DNA of 64,000 nucleotides, from the NCBI GenBank assembly GCA_021307325.1, contig CP089931.1:1078979-1142978 (forward strand), read 5' to 3'. The notes beneath the pieces are model-generated. The model did no database searches. It was not told where the DNA came from and saw only the letters and a program-made list of their open reading frames with translations. Source of the DNA: Peptoniphilus sp. GNH. Lineage in GTDB: Bacteria > Bacillota > Clostridia > Tissierellales > Peptoniphilaceae. The position numbers and the translations under genes were made by a program. Numbering within the stretch: the stretch's first letter is position 1; each line of letters begins with the position of its first letter. Shown here in pieces: positions 51,609 through 60,568 of this stretch.

Positions 51609-52084
51609 ATTTTCATATCTTCCTTTACTATATTCTCTAATTTAGTTTTAAAATCTCTATACTTTTTTTCTAACTCTTTGTCATTTATGGCAAGTATAGA
51701 CAAGGCTGTGATAGCTGCATTCTTAGCACCCGCTAGCCCTATTGCCATTGTAGAAACTGGCACACCATAAGGCATTTGAACAATTGATAATAAAGAATCA
51801 ACACCATTCAAAGTTGATGACTTTATAGGCACCCCAATCACAGGTAGAGTAGTCACAGATGCCACCATACCCGGCAAGTGGGCAGCCCCACCAGCAGCGG
51901 CTATAATTAAACTATATCCCTCTTTTCTTGCATTCTTTGCAAAATCAATCATATACTCTGGCGTCCTATGTGCACTTATGACTTTTTTGTCGTAGTCGAT
52001 TCCAAACTCATCCAAAAGAGCACAGGTTTCTTTCATCGTCTCATAATCTGAGAGTGACCCCATTATTACAGCTATTTTTGACAT
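51605..52084 (-). CDS. purE: N5-CAIR mutase
   Basis: Class I PurE, 159 residues: '[18 protein letters not shown]', '[17 protein letters not shown]' and '[19 protein letters not shown]' are diagnostic. First gene of the leftward operon purE-K-L-F-M-N-H-D. Its promoter and that of purC lie in the 196-base gap to purC. Confidence 0.97.
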   Translation of the reverse strand: MSKIAVIMGSLSDYETMKETCALLDEFGIDYDKKVISAHRTPEYMIDFAKNARKEGYSLIIAAAGGAAHLPGMVASVTTLPVIGVPIKSSTLNGVDSLLSIVQMPYGVPVSTMAIGLAGAKNAAITALSILAINDKELEKKYRDFKTKLENIVKEDMKI

Positions 52085-52114
52085 GACCGCTCCTTAAATT
52101 TTTCTGATAAAATA

Positions 52115-52142
52115 AGTATATCAAATTATCATATTTCTTCAA
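52115..52142 (-). promoter_or_regulatory. promoter of the purE operon
   Basis: On the minus strand TTGAAG (52137-52142), 16 bases, TATACT (52115-52120). No purine riboswitch core is seen between it and purE. Confidence 0.5.
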
Positions 52143-52199
52143 CATCAATATTTTTTTATCAAAATTAAAAATTTTCATTTATCGGGGTTAATTTTTTTC

Positions 52200-52228
52200 T
52201 TTACTTTCACAAACAAGTTTAATAAAAT
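52200..52228 (+). promoter_or_regulatory. promoter of purC
   Basis: TTTACT (52200-52205), 17 bases, TAAAAT (52223-52228), about 45 bases before the purC ribosome site. Confidence 0.5.
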
Positions 52229-52280
52229 TAGCTTGTAGTTATTTCAATTTCATATATTTTGCAAACACAAGGAGAGAATG

Positions 52281-52964
52281 ATGAATTTAATATACCAAGG
52301 CAAAACCAAAAATATTTATTCTTTGGACAACGGTAATATCTTGATGAAGTTTAAAGACGATGTTACAGGAAAAGATGGTGTGTTTGACCCAGGCGAAAAC
52401 CAAGTTGGGCTATCAATTGAAGGCTCTGGAAGAGCGGGCCTTGAGCTTACTGAATATTTCTTCGAAAAATTGAAAGAAAAGAATATTCCGACTCATTATG
52501 TTAAAAGCGACCTTGAAAATAACTCTATGGAGGTCAAAAAGGCCAGAGTTTTTGGACATGGTTTGGAGTTTATCATCAGATATAAGGCTGTTGGTTCTTT
52601 TCATAAGAGATATGGTAAGTATATAGAATTTGGCAGCGACCTCGATGCTTTTTTTGAAATAACTATAAAAGATGACAAGGCAGGCGATCCTACAATAAGT
52701 AAAGACTGTCTACAAATCTTAAATATCATGACACCCAAACAATACGATGAGCTTGCCAATTTGAGCAGACAAATTTGTGGAATTATTTTCGACCTTTTGA
52801 AAGAAAAAGGCCTCGACCTTTATGACATAAAGTTGGAATTCGGTCTAGATGAAAATAATAACATTTTATTAATTGATGAGATATCAGGTGGCAATATGAG
52901 AGTCTTTAAAGGCGATGAATATATTCCACCTTTAGAATTAAATAAGTTGGTCCTAGAAAAATAA
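52281..52964 (+). CDS. purC: SAICAR synthase
   Basis: Condenses CAIR with aspartate. 227 residues: 'YQGKTKNIYSLDNGNILMKF', 'FIIRYKAVGSFHKRYG' (counterpart of VVRN.AAGS) and 'IDEISGGNMRVFKGD' (counterpart of the DE(I/V)SPD motif, with GGN in place of PD). The second of two ATGs (52281) is better spaced from AAGGAG. Divergent from the other pur genes. Confidence 0.95.
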   Translation: MNLIYQGKTKNIYSLDNGNILMKFKDDVTGKDGVFDPGENQVGLSIEGSGRAGLELTEYFFEKLKEKNIPTHYVKSDLENNSMEVKKARVFGHGLEFIIRYKAVGSFHKRYGKYIEFGSDLDAFFEITIKDDKAGDPTISKDCLQILNIMTPKQYDELANLSRQICGIIFDLLKEKGLDLYDIKLEFGLDENNNILLIDEISGGNMRVFKGDEYIPPLELNKLVLEK

Positions 52965-52983
52965 GACCTTTAATGCAAATAAA

Positions 52984-53013
52984 AAATCAAGTCTTGGTTG
53001 ACTTGATTTTTTT
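52984..53013 (+). terminator. intrinsic terminator of purC
   Basis: 10-bp stem (52984-52993 with 53000-53009) and a T-run; A-rich left side allows function in both directions. Confidence 0.85.
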
Positions 53014-53073
53014 ATTTTTGCTTAATATAAATTTTTTAAAATTCTATTAGGAAATTCTTATTTGTATTAATAT

Positions 53074-53847
53074 TTAAAATCCAACTTTTCTTGCAAATCT
53101 GATGGCTTCTTCTAGCATTTGAGTCGTGAGTATGTGGGGCGTGTAGTCCATTTTTTCAAATTTTATCAAGTCTTTGTGGTTATAGCTCTTTTTTATATTA
53201 GTATAAAATGCCTCTTGCCAAGCTGGGTTTATAGACTTATCTTCTGCTCCATTTAGCATCAAAAGAGGTCTGTCGGGAAAATTTTCTATGTGTTTTATTG
53301 GATCTATGGATTTTAAAAATTCATAAATTCTAAGATATTCTTCTGAATTTTCACCCATCTTCATGTATTCGCAAATCATGGGTTCTAGATTCATTGTCCC
53401 ATTAAATAAAAGAGCCAGTTTTAACTTCTTGTTAAATGAATAAAGGCATCCCGCTGTCATGGCTCCCATAGAATGACCCGCCACGGCAATTTCATTTTCG
53501 TCTGCCTTGTAATCTTTTATAAGCCCTTCAAAAATTTGCGGAGCCTCTATTATATTAGACATTAAAGTCTTTGGCAGGTATATTCTTTCTAGATCCTTTT
53601 TGTCGTAGTCGAAACCTTCTATGATTCTTTCTCCATGATAGTTGGCATCTGGCAACAAAACCTGATAGCCATAAGATGCAAAAATGCCTCCTCTAAAAGC
53701 CTGCTTATCAGCAGAAGATGACCAGCCATGATAAAAGATTATGGTCTTGTATTTATCCGCTTTGATTTTAGGCCTTATCAAAAGGCAGGGACTTGATCCT
53801 ATCTTAATTTTATCAGTGTCAAAAAAATCATTTTTTAAATATTTCAT
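53074..53847 (-). CDS. alpha/beta hydrolase, dienelactone hydrolase/peptidase-S9 type
   Basis: A 257-residue cytoplasmic hydrolase. The oxyanion segment is 'IIFYHGWSSSADKQA', the nucleophile elbow 'VAGHSMGAMTAG', the acid in 'LMLNGAEDKSINPAW' and the histidine in 'YTPHILTTQ'. Substrate unknown. Lies just upstream of nothing in its operon but follows the AEC transporter gene by 9 bases. Confidence 0.85.
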   Translation of the reverse strand: MKYLKNDFFDTDKIKIGSSPCLLIRPKIKADKYKTIIFYHGWSSSADKQAFRGGIFASYGYQVLLPDANYHGERIIEGFDYDKKDLERIYLPKTLMSNIIEAPQIFEGLIKDYKADENEIAVAGHSMGAMTAGCLYSFNKKLKLALLFNGTMNLEPMICEYMKMGENSEEYLRIYEFLKSIDPIKHIENFPDRPLLMLNGAEDKSINPAWQEAFYTNIKKSYNHKDLIKFEKMDYTPHILTTQMLEEAIRFARKVGF

Positions 53848-53856
53848 GTCTTCTCC

Positions 53857-54792
53857 TTAAATAATACCCAGCTCTGAAAGTATTGCTATTCCAAGAGGGA
53901 AGCTCAAGATACTAAAAGTATAGCCTACCGAAATAATCTGTGATGTGAGTTCATGATCAGATCCCATCTTCTTTGCAAATAAAAATGTATTAAGGGCTGA
54001 TGGCACTGCGTAAAATACATATAAAACTATCAGCTCTTCTCTATTAAATCCTATTAGCACTCCCAGAGGTATAAAGATGGCTGACAAGAGAATTTCCTTT
54101 ATAAATACTGCGGAAAATATGGTCGCCACGTTTTCTCTTATGCCTTGGAAGTTTAGTGAGCCGCCTATCAAAATAAGGGCAAGCGGAGTTGAAAGCTTAG
54201 ATAACATGCCCATCGTCTCACCTATAAAGCCCTCAGGTCTATATGACACTGCTCTTGCTAAAAATCCAAAAATACAAGCCAGGGTCATGGGGTTTTTTAA
54301 AATTTGTAAAAATAATTTCTTGAAGTTCATCTTGCCCCCGTGGTAGTAGGTCAACAGACCAACTCCCAATATGTTTTGAAAGGAAACTACAAACATGATT
54401 ATGGGAACAGATGAAGATGGAGCTAGATTGCCCATAATGCCTCTTATTATAGGAAATCCTATATATACAAAATTTCCCCTAAAGGCTGCGTGGACAAATG
54501 CTGTGAGTTTTCTATCATCCTTTATAAAAATTTTTCCTATAGCCAATGCTATTAAAAATGATGCCAAAAGAGTCGCCATTCCATATGCAACATAGATTGG
54601 ATTCATCTTTAAGCTCTCTTCTTTTGTAATGTCATTAAATAGAGAAATGGGCAAGGCAAAATAAAATACCAAGGATGTCGCCCCTTCTATAAAACCTTCA
54701 TCTATTATTTTTCTTTTCCTTGCAAAATATCCAAGTGCCATAATGAAAAATATAGGAAATATAATTTTCAAACCGTCTATAAAATATGTCAT
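53857..54792 (-). CDS. AEC-family transporter
   Basis: A 311-residue membrane protein with about ten hydrophobic segments. 'IFPIFFIMALGYFARKRKII', 'AFRGNFVYIGFPIIRGIMGN', 'LALILIGGSLNF' and 'YAVPSALNTFLFAKKMGSD' are typical of auxin efflux carrier-like (AEC) permeases, which in bacteria often move malate or other carboxylates. Coupled to ung by a 4-base overlap. Confidence 0.92.
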   Translation of the reverse strand: MTYFIDGLKIIFPIFFIMALGYFARKRKIIDEGFIEGATSLVFYFALPISLFNDITKEESLKMNPIYVAYGMATLLASFLIALAIGKIFIKDDRKLTAFVHAAFRGNFVYIGFPIIRGIMGNLAPSSSVPIIMFVVSFQNILGVGLLTYYHGGKMNFKKLFLQILKNPMTLACIFGFLARAVSYRPEGFIGETMGMLSKLSTPLALILIGGSLNFQGIRENVATIFSAVFIKEILLSAIFIPLGVLIGFNREELIVLYVFYAVPSALNTFLFAKKMGSDHELTSQIISVGYTFSILSFPLGIAILSELGII

Positions 54793-55460
54793 TCAATCTC
54801 CCATCTAGGTGCCTCTATTCCACATTTATTTAAGTATTCATTCGCTTTAGAAAAAGGGCGTGAACCGAAAAATCCCCTATATGCTGAAAGCGGTGATGGA
54901 TGAGGTCCTTCTATTATCAAGTGTTTTTTATTTTTTATAAGTCGCTTTTTAGATCGGGCATGTCCTCCCCACAAGATAAATACGAGGGCTTCTTCCTTTT
55001 TATCTATAAGCTCAATTACCCTATCTGTAAAAATCTCCCAGCCAATTTTTTCATGGCTCATGGGTTGATTTTTTCTAACTGTCAAAGTTGTGTTCAAAAG
55101 AAAAATCCCTTGTCTCGCCCAAGCTTTTAAATTGCCCGTCTTAGCAGGCTCAATCCCCAAATCATCATGAAGCTCCTTGTAGATGTTAACAAGTGATGGG
55201 GGGATTTTCACTCCGTCTTTTACAGAAAAAGCAAGACCTTGTGCCTGCGAAGGGTTGTGGTAGGGATCTTGACCCAAAATGACAACCTTAATTTTATCAT
55301 AAGCAGTCAAGCTAAATGCGGTAAAAATTTCTTCTTTTGGAGGAAACACTTCAAAATTTTCGTATTCATTAACCAAAAGTTTTCTAAGCTCTAGATAGTA
55401 GGGCTTTTGAAATTCTCCTTCTAATATGTCCCACCATGATTTATCAAAATATCTTCTCAT
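54789..55460 (-). CDS. ung: uracil-DNA glycosylase
   Basis: Removes uracil from DNA. 223 residues, with the catalytic 'VVILGQDPYHNPSQAQGLAF' (Asp in GQDPYH), 'FLLNTTLTVRKNQPMSH' and the minor-groove loop 'GPHPSPLSAYRGFFGSRPF'. Coupled to trkA (4-base overlap). Confidence 0.97.
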   Translation of the reverse strand: MRRYFDKSWWDILEGEFQKPYYLELRKLLVNEYENFEVFPPKEEIFTAFSLTAYDKIKVVILGQDPYHNPSQAQGLAFSVKDGVKIPPSLVNIYKELHDDLGIEPAKTGNLKAWARQGIFLLNTTLTVRKNQPMSHEKIGWEIFTDRVIELIDKKEEALVFILWGGHARSKKRLIKNKKHLIIEGPHPSPLSAYRGFFGSRPFSKANEYLNKCGIEAPRWEIE

Positions 55461-56836
55461 CTGAATATTTCTCCAAAAAAGGTCGGAGTCGATTCAGGGT
55501 TTACAACCTTGCACAAATTTTTCAAACTTTCATTTTTACAAAAAACTATTAGCTTGTCATTTTGTCTAATGACAGTTTCCCCTCTTGGCACTAAAATGAG
55601 TCCGTCTTCTCTTTCTATGCCGGCAATTATTATCCCATCAGCCAAGTTTAAATCTTTTATCTTTTTATCTATGATAGGTAGCTTTTGTCTTAGCTTAACT
55701 TCCCACATTTCTGCCCTGCCTGAAAAGCTTACAAAGGTGTTAAGCCCCTTGTTACCTCTTATAATTTCGACAATCCTATTTGCACATATGCCGATAGGAT
55801 TTACAAATTGATCTATCGAAAGTTCGTCCAAGAGCAAACTGTAGGAAAGGCCCTCTACCTTTGAAATTGCCATGCCCACCTTATACTTTTTGCTCATAAG
55901 TCCAGTAACTATATTCAACTCATCAGAATCTGTCGCAGCTATAAAGACATCTTGCTTTTCTATATCTTCACCCTCCAAGACTCTAAAATCTTCAAAATCG
56001 CCCCTTACGACAAGAGCATCAGAAAGATTTCTTCTTAATCTTTTAACATTTTTTTCATCTTTTGCAATCAATTTTATATTACAAGATTTTTTGGACATGA
56101 GTTCAGCAGCATACTCGCAGACTTCTCCTCCGCCTACAATCATGATATTTTTGCTTTCAACTTGTGTCTTAGCGGGAAAATATATGTGCCTAAATTTTTG
56201 TATGTCTTTTGTCAACCCAGCTATATAAATCAAATCATCTTTTTCTATTATTGTATTGCCATTAGGAATAAAGACCTTGTTGTCCCTTGCCAAAGCCACA
56301 ATCAAAAATGGCATAAGTGCGCCGACTTTTTCGATTGTCTTATTTATAAGGTCAGGACTATTATTTGCCCTAAAACTCAAGACTTGCATCTTTCCTTTGG
56401 CAAAAAAATCTGACTTGCCAGAAAAATCATCAAAGACCAAATCGGCAATGGCCTGAGCCGACTCCCTATTTAAAGAAACCACTTCATCTATGCCTATGCT
56501 AGATTTCAAATCTTCCAAATCTTCAATCGGTGAAACTTCTTTAAAGAGGGCTATAGTTTTTTTAGCTCCTAGCCGCTTGGCTGCAGATCCAATTATTATG
56601 TTGGTCTTGTCCGATCTAGTTAAACATACAACTACATCAAAATCACCCAAATTAACCGACTTGTAAAAATCCAAGCCAAGAGGATCCGCTTCTATATATG
56701 TGTGGTTTTTAAATCGCCTTAGCTTGCCCAATTTCTCTGCATTGGCATCCACAACTGTCAGCTTGTGGTTTTCTAAAGACAACATCCTTACTACTCTTTG
56801 AGCCAAACGACCAGCTCCAACTATCAAAATTTTCAT
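55457..56836 (-). CDS. trkA: Trk potassium uptake regulator TrkA
   Basis: A 459-residue cytoplasmic NAD(H)-binding regulator of Trk-type K+ channels. Two Rossmann RCK-N/RCK-C pairs are seen: 'KILIVGAGRLAQRVVRML' opening the first and 'NIMIVGGGEVCEYAAELM' the second, each followed by a RCK-C domain ('VFIPNGNTIIEKDDLIYI', 'ILVPRGETVIRQNDKLIVF'). The channel subunit (TrkH) is not in the window. Confidence 0.95.
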   Translation of the reverse strand: MKILIVGAGRLAQRVVRMLSLENHKLTVVDANAEKLGKLRRFKNHTYIEADPLGLDFYKSVNLGDFDVVVCLTRSDKTNIIIGSAAKRLGAKKTIALFKEVSPIEDLEDLKSSIGIDEVVSLNRESAQAIADLVFDDFSGKSDFFAKGKMQVLSFRANNSPDLINKTIEKVGALMPFLIVALARDNKVFIPNGNTIIEKDDLIYIAGLTKDIQKFRHIYFPAKTQVESKNIMIVGGGEVCEYAAELMSKKSCNIKLIAKDEKNVKRLRRNLSDALVVRGDFEDFRVLEGEDIEKQDVFIAATDSDELNIVTGLMSKKYKVGMAISKVEGLSYSLLLDELSIDQFVNPIGICANRIVEIIRGNKGLNTFVSFSGRAEMWEVKLRQKLPIIDKKIKDLNLADGIIIAGIEREDGLILVPRGETVIRQNDKLIVFCKNESLKNLCKVVNPESTPTFFGEIFR

Positions 56837-57990
56837 GGTGCAAGCCTCCTGTCAATATTTACATCAAATCTATACCCCGGCCTTTCTTCCAAAAGTTTGG
56901 ATATGATTTCTCTTTTCTTTAAATCAACATCTTCCTCTTTTTTTATCTTTTCTCCATCAAGCACAATGTCTAAGTGAATCACGTCTTTGTTTATCAAAAG
57001 ATCGTGAAAACTAATTACCCAATCAAAATCTTTTAAGACTTTCATTATACTTCTTGAAAGATCATAATATATTGGATTCTTGTCTCCAATCGGATCAATG
57101 TGAATTACTATATGAGCATCCAAGGCCTCTCCTACTTCCCTTTGTATTCTCTCTATAAGGCTATGAACTGCTACAAGCTCCATAGTAAATGGCACCTCCA
57201 CATCCATCACAACTATTACATTTTGAGGGCCGAAATTATTTATTATAATATCGTGAACTCCCAAAATCTCATCATATGAAAGGACCCTTCTTTTTAATTC
57301 ATCTATAAATTCTCTCGGAGCATTTTTACCTATTAGTTCGCTCACACAATCTCTTATCAATTCGAAGCCTGAATAGATAATAAAAATGGATACTAAAATG
57401 CCTCCGATACCATCTATTGGATAAGAGGAAAACTTCTCTATGATTATAGAAACTACAACAACTCCTGTCGACAAAACAGCGTTTAGGGAATCCTTGCCAA
57501 GAGCCTTTAGGGGACTAAATTTTATTTTCTCGCCGATTTCATTGTAAAAATGCGCCTGCCCCAGCTTGGCAAAAATAGAAAAAATCATAATAAAAATTTG
57601 AAAATTAGTATAAAAAACTCTCTCAGGATTTTTAATCTTTAAAAATGAAGATTTAAAAAACATAATACCCACACTCAAAACTAAGCTAGATACCACAAGC
57701 GAGGCTATATATTCAACTCTTCCATGCCCATGGGGATGCTCCTTGTCGGCCGGTTTTTTTGCATAGTGGATGCCAAGGGCTGTGATTATATTGGAGGCTG
57801 AGTCCGTCATATTGTTTAAACTATCAGCAAGGATAGAGACAGAACCTGTGATAAGGCCTATGACCAACTTTATGATTGCAAGAAAGACATTTAACAAAAG
57901 TCCAATTAAGGATGCCAAAAAGCTGATTGCCATCCTGTCTTCATCCTTAGTATTAAATTTACCATATCTTAAAACTCTATTAACTAGCAT
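56833..57990 (-). CDS. cation diffusion facilitator transporter
   Basis: A 385-residue CDF exporter for divalent metals. Six hydrophobic segments; the metal site residues are in 'SILADSLNNMTDSASNI' and the His-rich 'KEHPHGHGRVEYIASLV'. An extended cytosolic C-terminal domain (from about 215) is longer than usual, with two ferredoxin-like repeats possible. Coupled to trkA. Confidence 0.95.
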   Translation of the reverse strand: MLVNRVLRYGKFNTKDEDRMAISFLASLIGLLLNVFLAIIKLVIGLITGSVSILADSLNNMTDSASNIITALGIHYAKKPADKEHPHGHGRVEYIASLVVSSLVLSVGIMFFKSSFLKIKNPERVFYTNFQIFIMIFSIFAKLGQAHFYNEIGEKIKFSPLKALGKDSLNAVLSTGVVVVSIIIEKFSSYPIDGIGGILVSIFIIYSGFELIRDCVSELIGKNAPREFIDELKRRVLSYDEILGVHDIIINNFGPQNVIVVMDVEVPFTMELVAVHSLIERIQREVGEALDAHIVIHIDPIGDKNPIYYDLSRSIMKVLKDFDWVISFHDLLINKDVIHLDIVLDGEKIKKEEDVDLKKREIISKLLEERPGYRFDVNIDRRLAP

Positions 57991-58133
57991 TTAAAAACCT
58001 CAACAAAAATTTCAAACTAAAGCCCCTTGGCAAATTTACAAATACGCCCTTTAGACTAAAAACAAGTTGTCATTTTATCATTTACTTAATCTACTTACAA
58101 ATTCAAAAAATATTAAAAAACTTTAAAGCTTTT

Positions 58134-58643
58134 TTATTTTTTATTTTTTTCAATAAAAGAATTAATTTCACTAATCATCTCATTTATATAGACCTCATCT
58201 TTGGGATAGCCCACCAAAACTTTGCCATGTTCTTTGACCTTTCCCATTATCATGAGATTTCTATAAAGTTTATTTTCTCCTGTGCCTTGATATCTCATGT
58301 CTGTTATTATTCCAAGTATCAATCGAGGAAAATCTATCCCTCTTTCTTTTTCAAACTCAGCCATTACACCATGTGCCATTACTTCAGCAGCCACACCGTC
58401 ATCAATTGTGAGCCCATCCAAACAAGCAATCAAAATGTTAGCTTCTTTTAATTTAGCAGTGTCCGCTTTTGAAATAGCTATATCTGTAATGCTTGCATCA
58501 TTGTTTTTTTTGTCATTTATATCGGCATTTTCTTGTGGCACATAAAGCTCCAAGCAAGTATTTTCTCTTATTTTTTTGGCAATCATTTCTGTCCATAAAA
58601 ACATACCCTCATTAAAAAAATGAGATGCTAAATATCCCTTCAT
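58134..58643 (-). CDS. nucleoside 2-deoxyribosyltransferase
   Basis: Exchanges bases on deoxynucleosides. 169 residues: 'KGYLASHFFNEGMFLWTEMI', 'YVPQENADINDK', 'NILIACLDGLTIDDGVAAE' (catalytic region) and 'YRNLMIMGKVKEHGK'. Follows an AGGAGG site. The 217 bases upstream (58644-58860) hold its promoter region and the terminator of the next gene, no other gene. Confidence 0.93.
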   Translation of the reverse strand: MKGYLASHFFNEGMFLWTEMIAKKIRENTCLELYVPQENADINDKKNNDASITDIAISKADTAKLKEANILIACLDGLTIDDGVAAEVMAHGVMAEFEKERGIDFPRLILGIITDMRYQGTGENKLYRNLMIMGKVKEHGKVLVGYPKDEVYINEMISEINSFIEKNKK

Positions 58644-58804
58644 CTACTTCCTCCTATTTATTAAAAAATCATAATTTGCATTAAATAACGCAATCTGATT
58701 ATATCATTTTTATATGAAAATAAATACAAATCAAGCTTGTGCTAATGGATTGATGGCTAGTCCATCTTTTCTTTTATATCTCATTATTTTTTTTAAATTA
58801 AATA

Positions 58805-58843
58805 AAAAAAATGGATGCCCCACTTAAATTTGAGCATCCATTT
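58805..58843 (-). terminator. intrinsic terminator of the aldehyde dehydrogenase gene
   Basis: On the minus strand a 10-bp stem (58834-58843 with 58809-58818), 15-base loop, then a T-run. Confidence 0.75.
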
Positions 58844-58860
58844 TGTAATTTAATTAGATT

Positions 58861-60351
58861 CTAGAGTCCGTAAAGACCAGAAGTCTTTCCAGACAGATTT
58901 ATAATTATACTTTTTAGTTGAGAATAGTGATCCAACATAACTTTATGAGTTTCACGTCCTATGCCAGATTTTTTCACTCCGCCAAAAGGCGCCCCAGCTG
59001 GTATTGAGTTGTAAGTGTTCACCCACACTCTACCTGTTTCAAGAGCATTCGAAACTTTTATAGCCTTATCAATATCCTTAGTCCACACTCCTCCGCCTAG
59101 ACCGTATTCAGAATCATTAGCCATTTTTATAACTTCTTCAACATCTTTAAATTTTATTACAACTGCAACAGGTCCAAATATTTCTTCTCTTGCTGCTGTC
59201 ATATCATTACTAGCATTTGTAATCAAAGTAGGTGCCGTAAAGAATCCATTTGCAAGCTTGTCTGTTTTTAATTGGCATCCTCCAGCAGAAATCTCTGCTC
59301 CTTCTTCTTTAGCCTTTTCAATATAGCTCAAAACTTTTCTCACTTGACCTGCTGAAATTTGACTCCCAATTTGAGTGTCTTCTTCCCAAGGCAAACCAAC
59401 TTTTACCTTGTTGAAGCTTTCAACTGCTCTTTTTACAAATTCATCATAAATTCCTTCTTGCACAAAAACTCTTGAGCCAGCGCAGCACACTTGACCTTGA
59501 TTAAAAAGAATGCCGAGTTGAAGTCCATCTATGGCTTGGTCGAGGTCACAGTCATCAAAATAGATGTTGGCAGATTTGCCACCCAATTCAAGAGTTGCTG
59601 GTATCAATTTTTCTGCAGCTTGTTTTGCAACTTCATAACCGACTTCTGTGGAGCCTGTAAAGGCCAATTTCCTAAATCCTTCGTGTTCTAGCATCCATTG
59701 TCCCGATCTGGAACCTCCGCCTGTTATTATATTTATGACTCCCTTGGGTACTACATCTTTTATAAGATCCATAAGTTCCAATACACTAAGTGATGTTGAG
59801 CTAGATGGTTTTAAAACTGTGCAGCAACCAGATGCCAAAACTGGAGCTAGTTTCCAAGCTGCCATCAAGAAAGGAAAGTTCCAAGGCACAATTTGACCTA
59901 CAACTCCTATTGGCTCTCTTAAAATTATAGATAGGGTGTTTCTATCTAACATATTGGCTGCGCCTTCTTCTGCTAGAATTGCTCCTGCAAAATATCTAAA
60001 ATGTTCAGCCGCCATAGGTATGTCCACATTGCTAGTTTCTCTTATAGGTTTTCCATTGTCTAAAGTTTCTACCATCGCTAAGTGTTTAGCATTTTCATCA
60101 ATTATATCTGCGATTTTATTTAAAATTTTTGCTCTTTGACTGGCTGTAGTTTCTTTCCACGTTGGGAAGGCTGCCCAAGCTGCATTTACAGCCTTATCCA
60201 CATCTTCTCTTGTGGCCTCTGCTACATTTGCAAGATGCGAGCCGTCTGCTGGACATTTAGCTTCGAATTCTTTTCCATCTGAAGATTTAACCCATTGGCC
60301 TCCTATAAAAAGCCCGTATGAATCTTTTAGTTTTATATTCGGTCTAGTCAT
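58861..60351 (-). CDS. NAD(P)-dependent aldehyde dehydrogenase
   Basis: A 496-residue class-I-like aldehyde dehydrogenase. 'VVGQIVPWNFPFLMAAWKLA' and 'LAFTGSTEVGYEVAKQAAE' are the cofactor motifs, 'ATLELGGKSANIYF' has the general-base Glu and 'FNQGQVCCAGSRVFVQ' the catalytic Cys. Substrate not fixed by sequence. Single gene with own terminator; GGAGGT before the ATG. Upstream 60352-60530 shows no gene. Confidence 0.95.
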   Translation of the reverse strand: MTRPNIKLKDSYGLFIGGQWVKSSDGKEFEAKCPADGSHLANVAEATREDVDKAVNAAWAAFPTWKETTASQRAKILNKIADIIDENAKHLAMVETLDNGKPIRETSNVDIPMAAEHFRYFAGAILAEEGAANMLDRNTLSIILREPIGVVGQIVPWNFPFLMAAWKLAPVLASGCCTVLKPSSSTSLSVLELMDLIKDVVPKGVINIITGGGSRSGQWMLEHEGFRKLAFTGSTEVGYEVAKQAAEKLIPATLELGGKSANIYFDDCDLDQAIDGLQLGILFNQGQVCCAGSRVFVQEGIYDEFVKRAVESFNKVKVGLPWEEDTQIGSQISAGQVRKVLSYIEKAKEEGAEISAGGCQLKTDKLANGFFTAPTLITNASNDMTAAREEIFGPVAVVIKFKDVEEVIKMANDSEYGLGGGVWTKDIDKAIKVSNALETGRVWVNTYNSIPAGAPFGGVKKSGIGRETHKVMLDHYSQLKSIIINLSGKTSGLYGL

Positions 60352-60530
60352 CTTTTACCTCCAAATTAAATTTATATATAAAATGATATTGACTTCCACC
60401 TATATTTTACCCAAGAGTATAAATCTATATTCACTTATGCACATGTTTAAATTTTATCTATTGATTTATATAAATATGAACTTTATTTTTTAAAAGCACT
60501 TAAAGACCAATGTCTATAATTTATTGCAAT

Positions 60531-60555
60531 AAAAAAACCTCAGCAAATGCTGAGG
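60531..60555 (-). terminator. intrinsic terminator of the opp operon
   Basis: On the minus strand CCTCAGCA (60548-60555) pairs with TGCTGAGG (60538-60545), followed by seven T. Confidence 0.9.
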
Positions 60556-60568
60556 CTCTTTTTAAATT

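Noticed and set aside
52085-52280. Purine riboswitch between purE and purC
   Set aside because: No conserved aptamer core or paired stems seen on either strand; only promoters.
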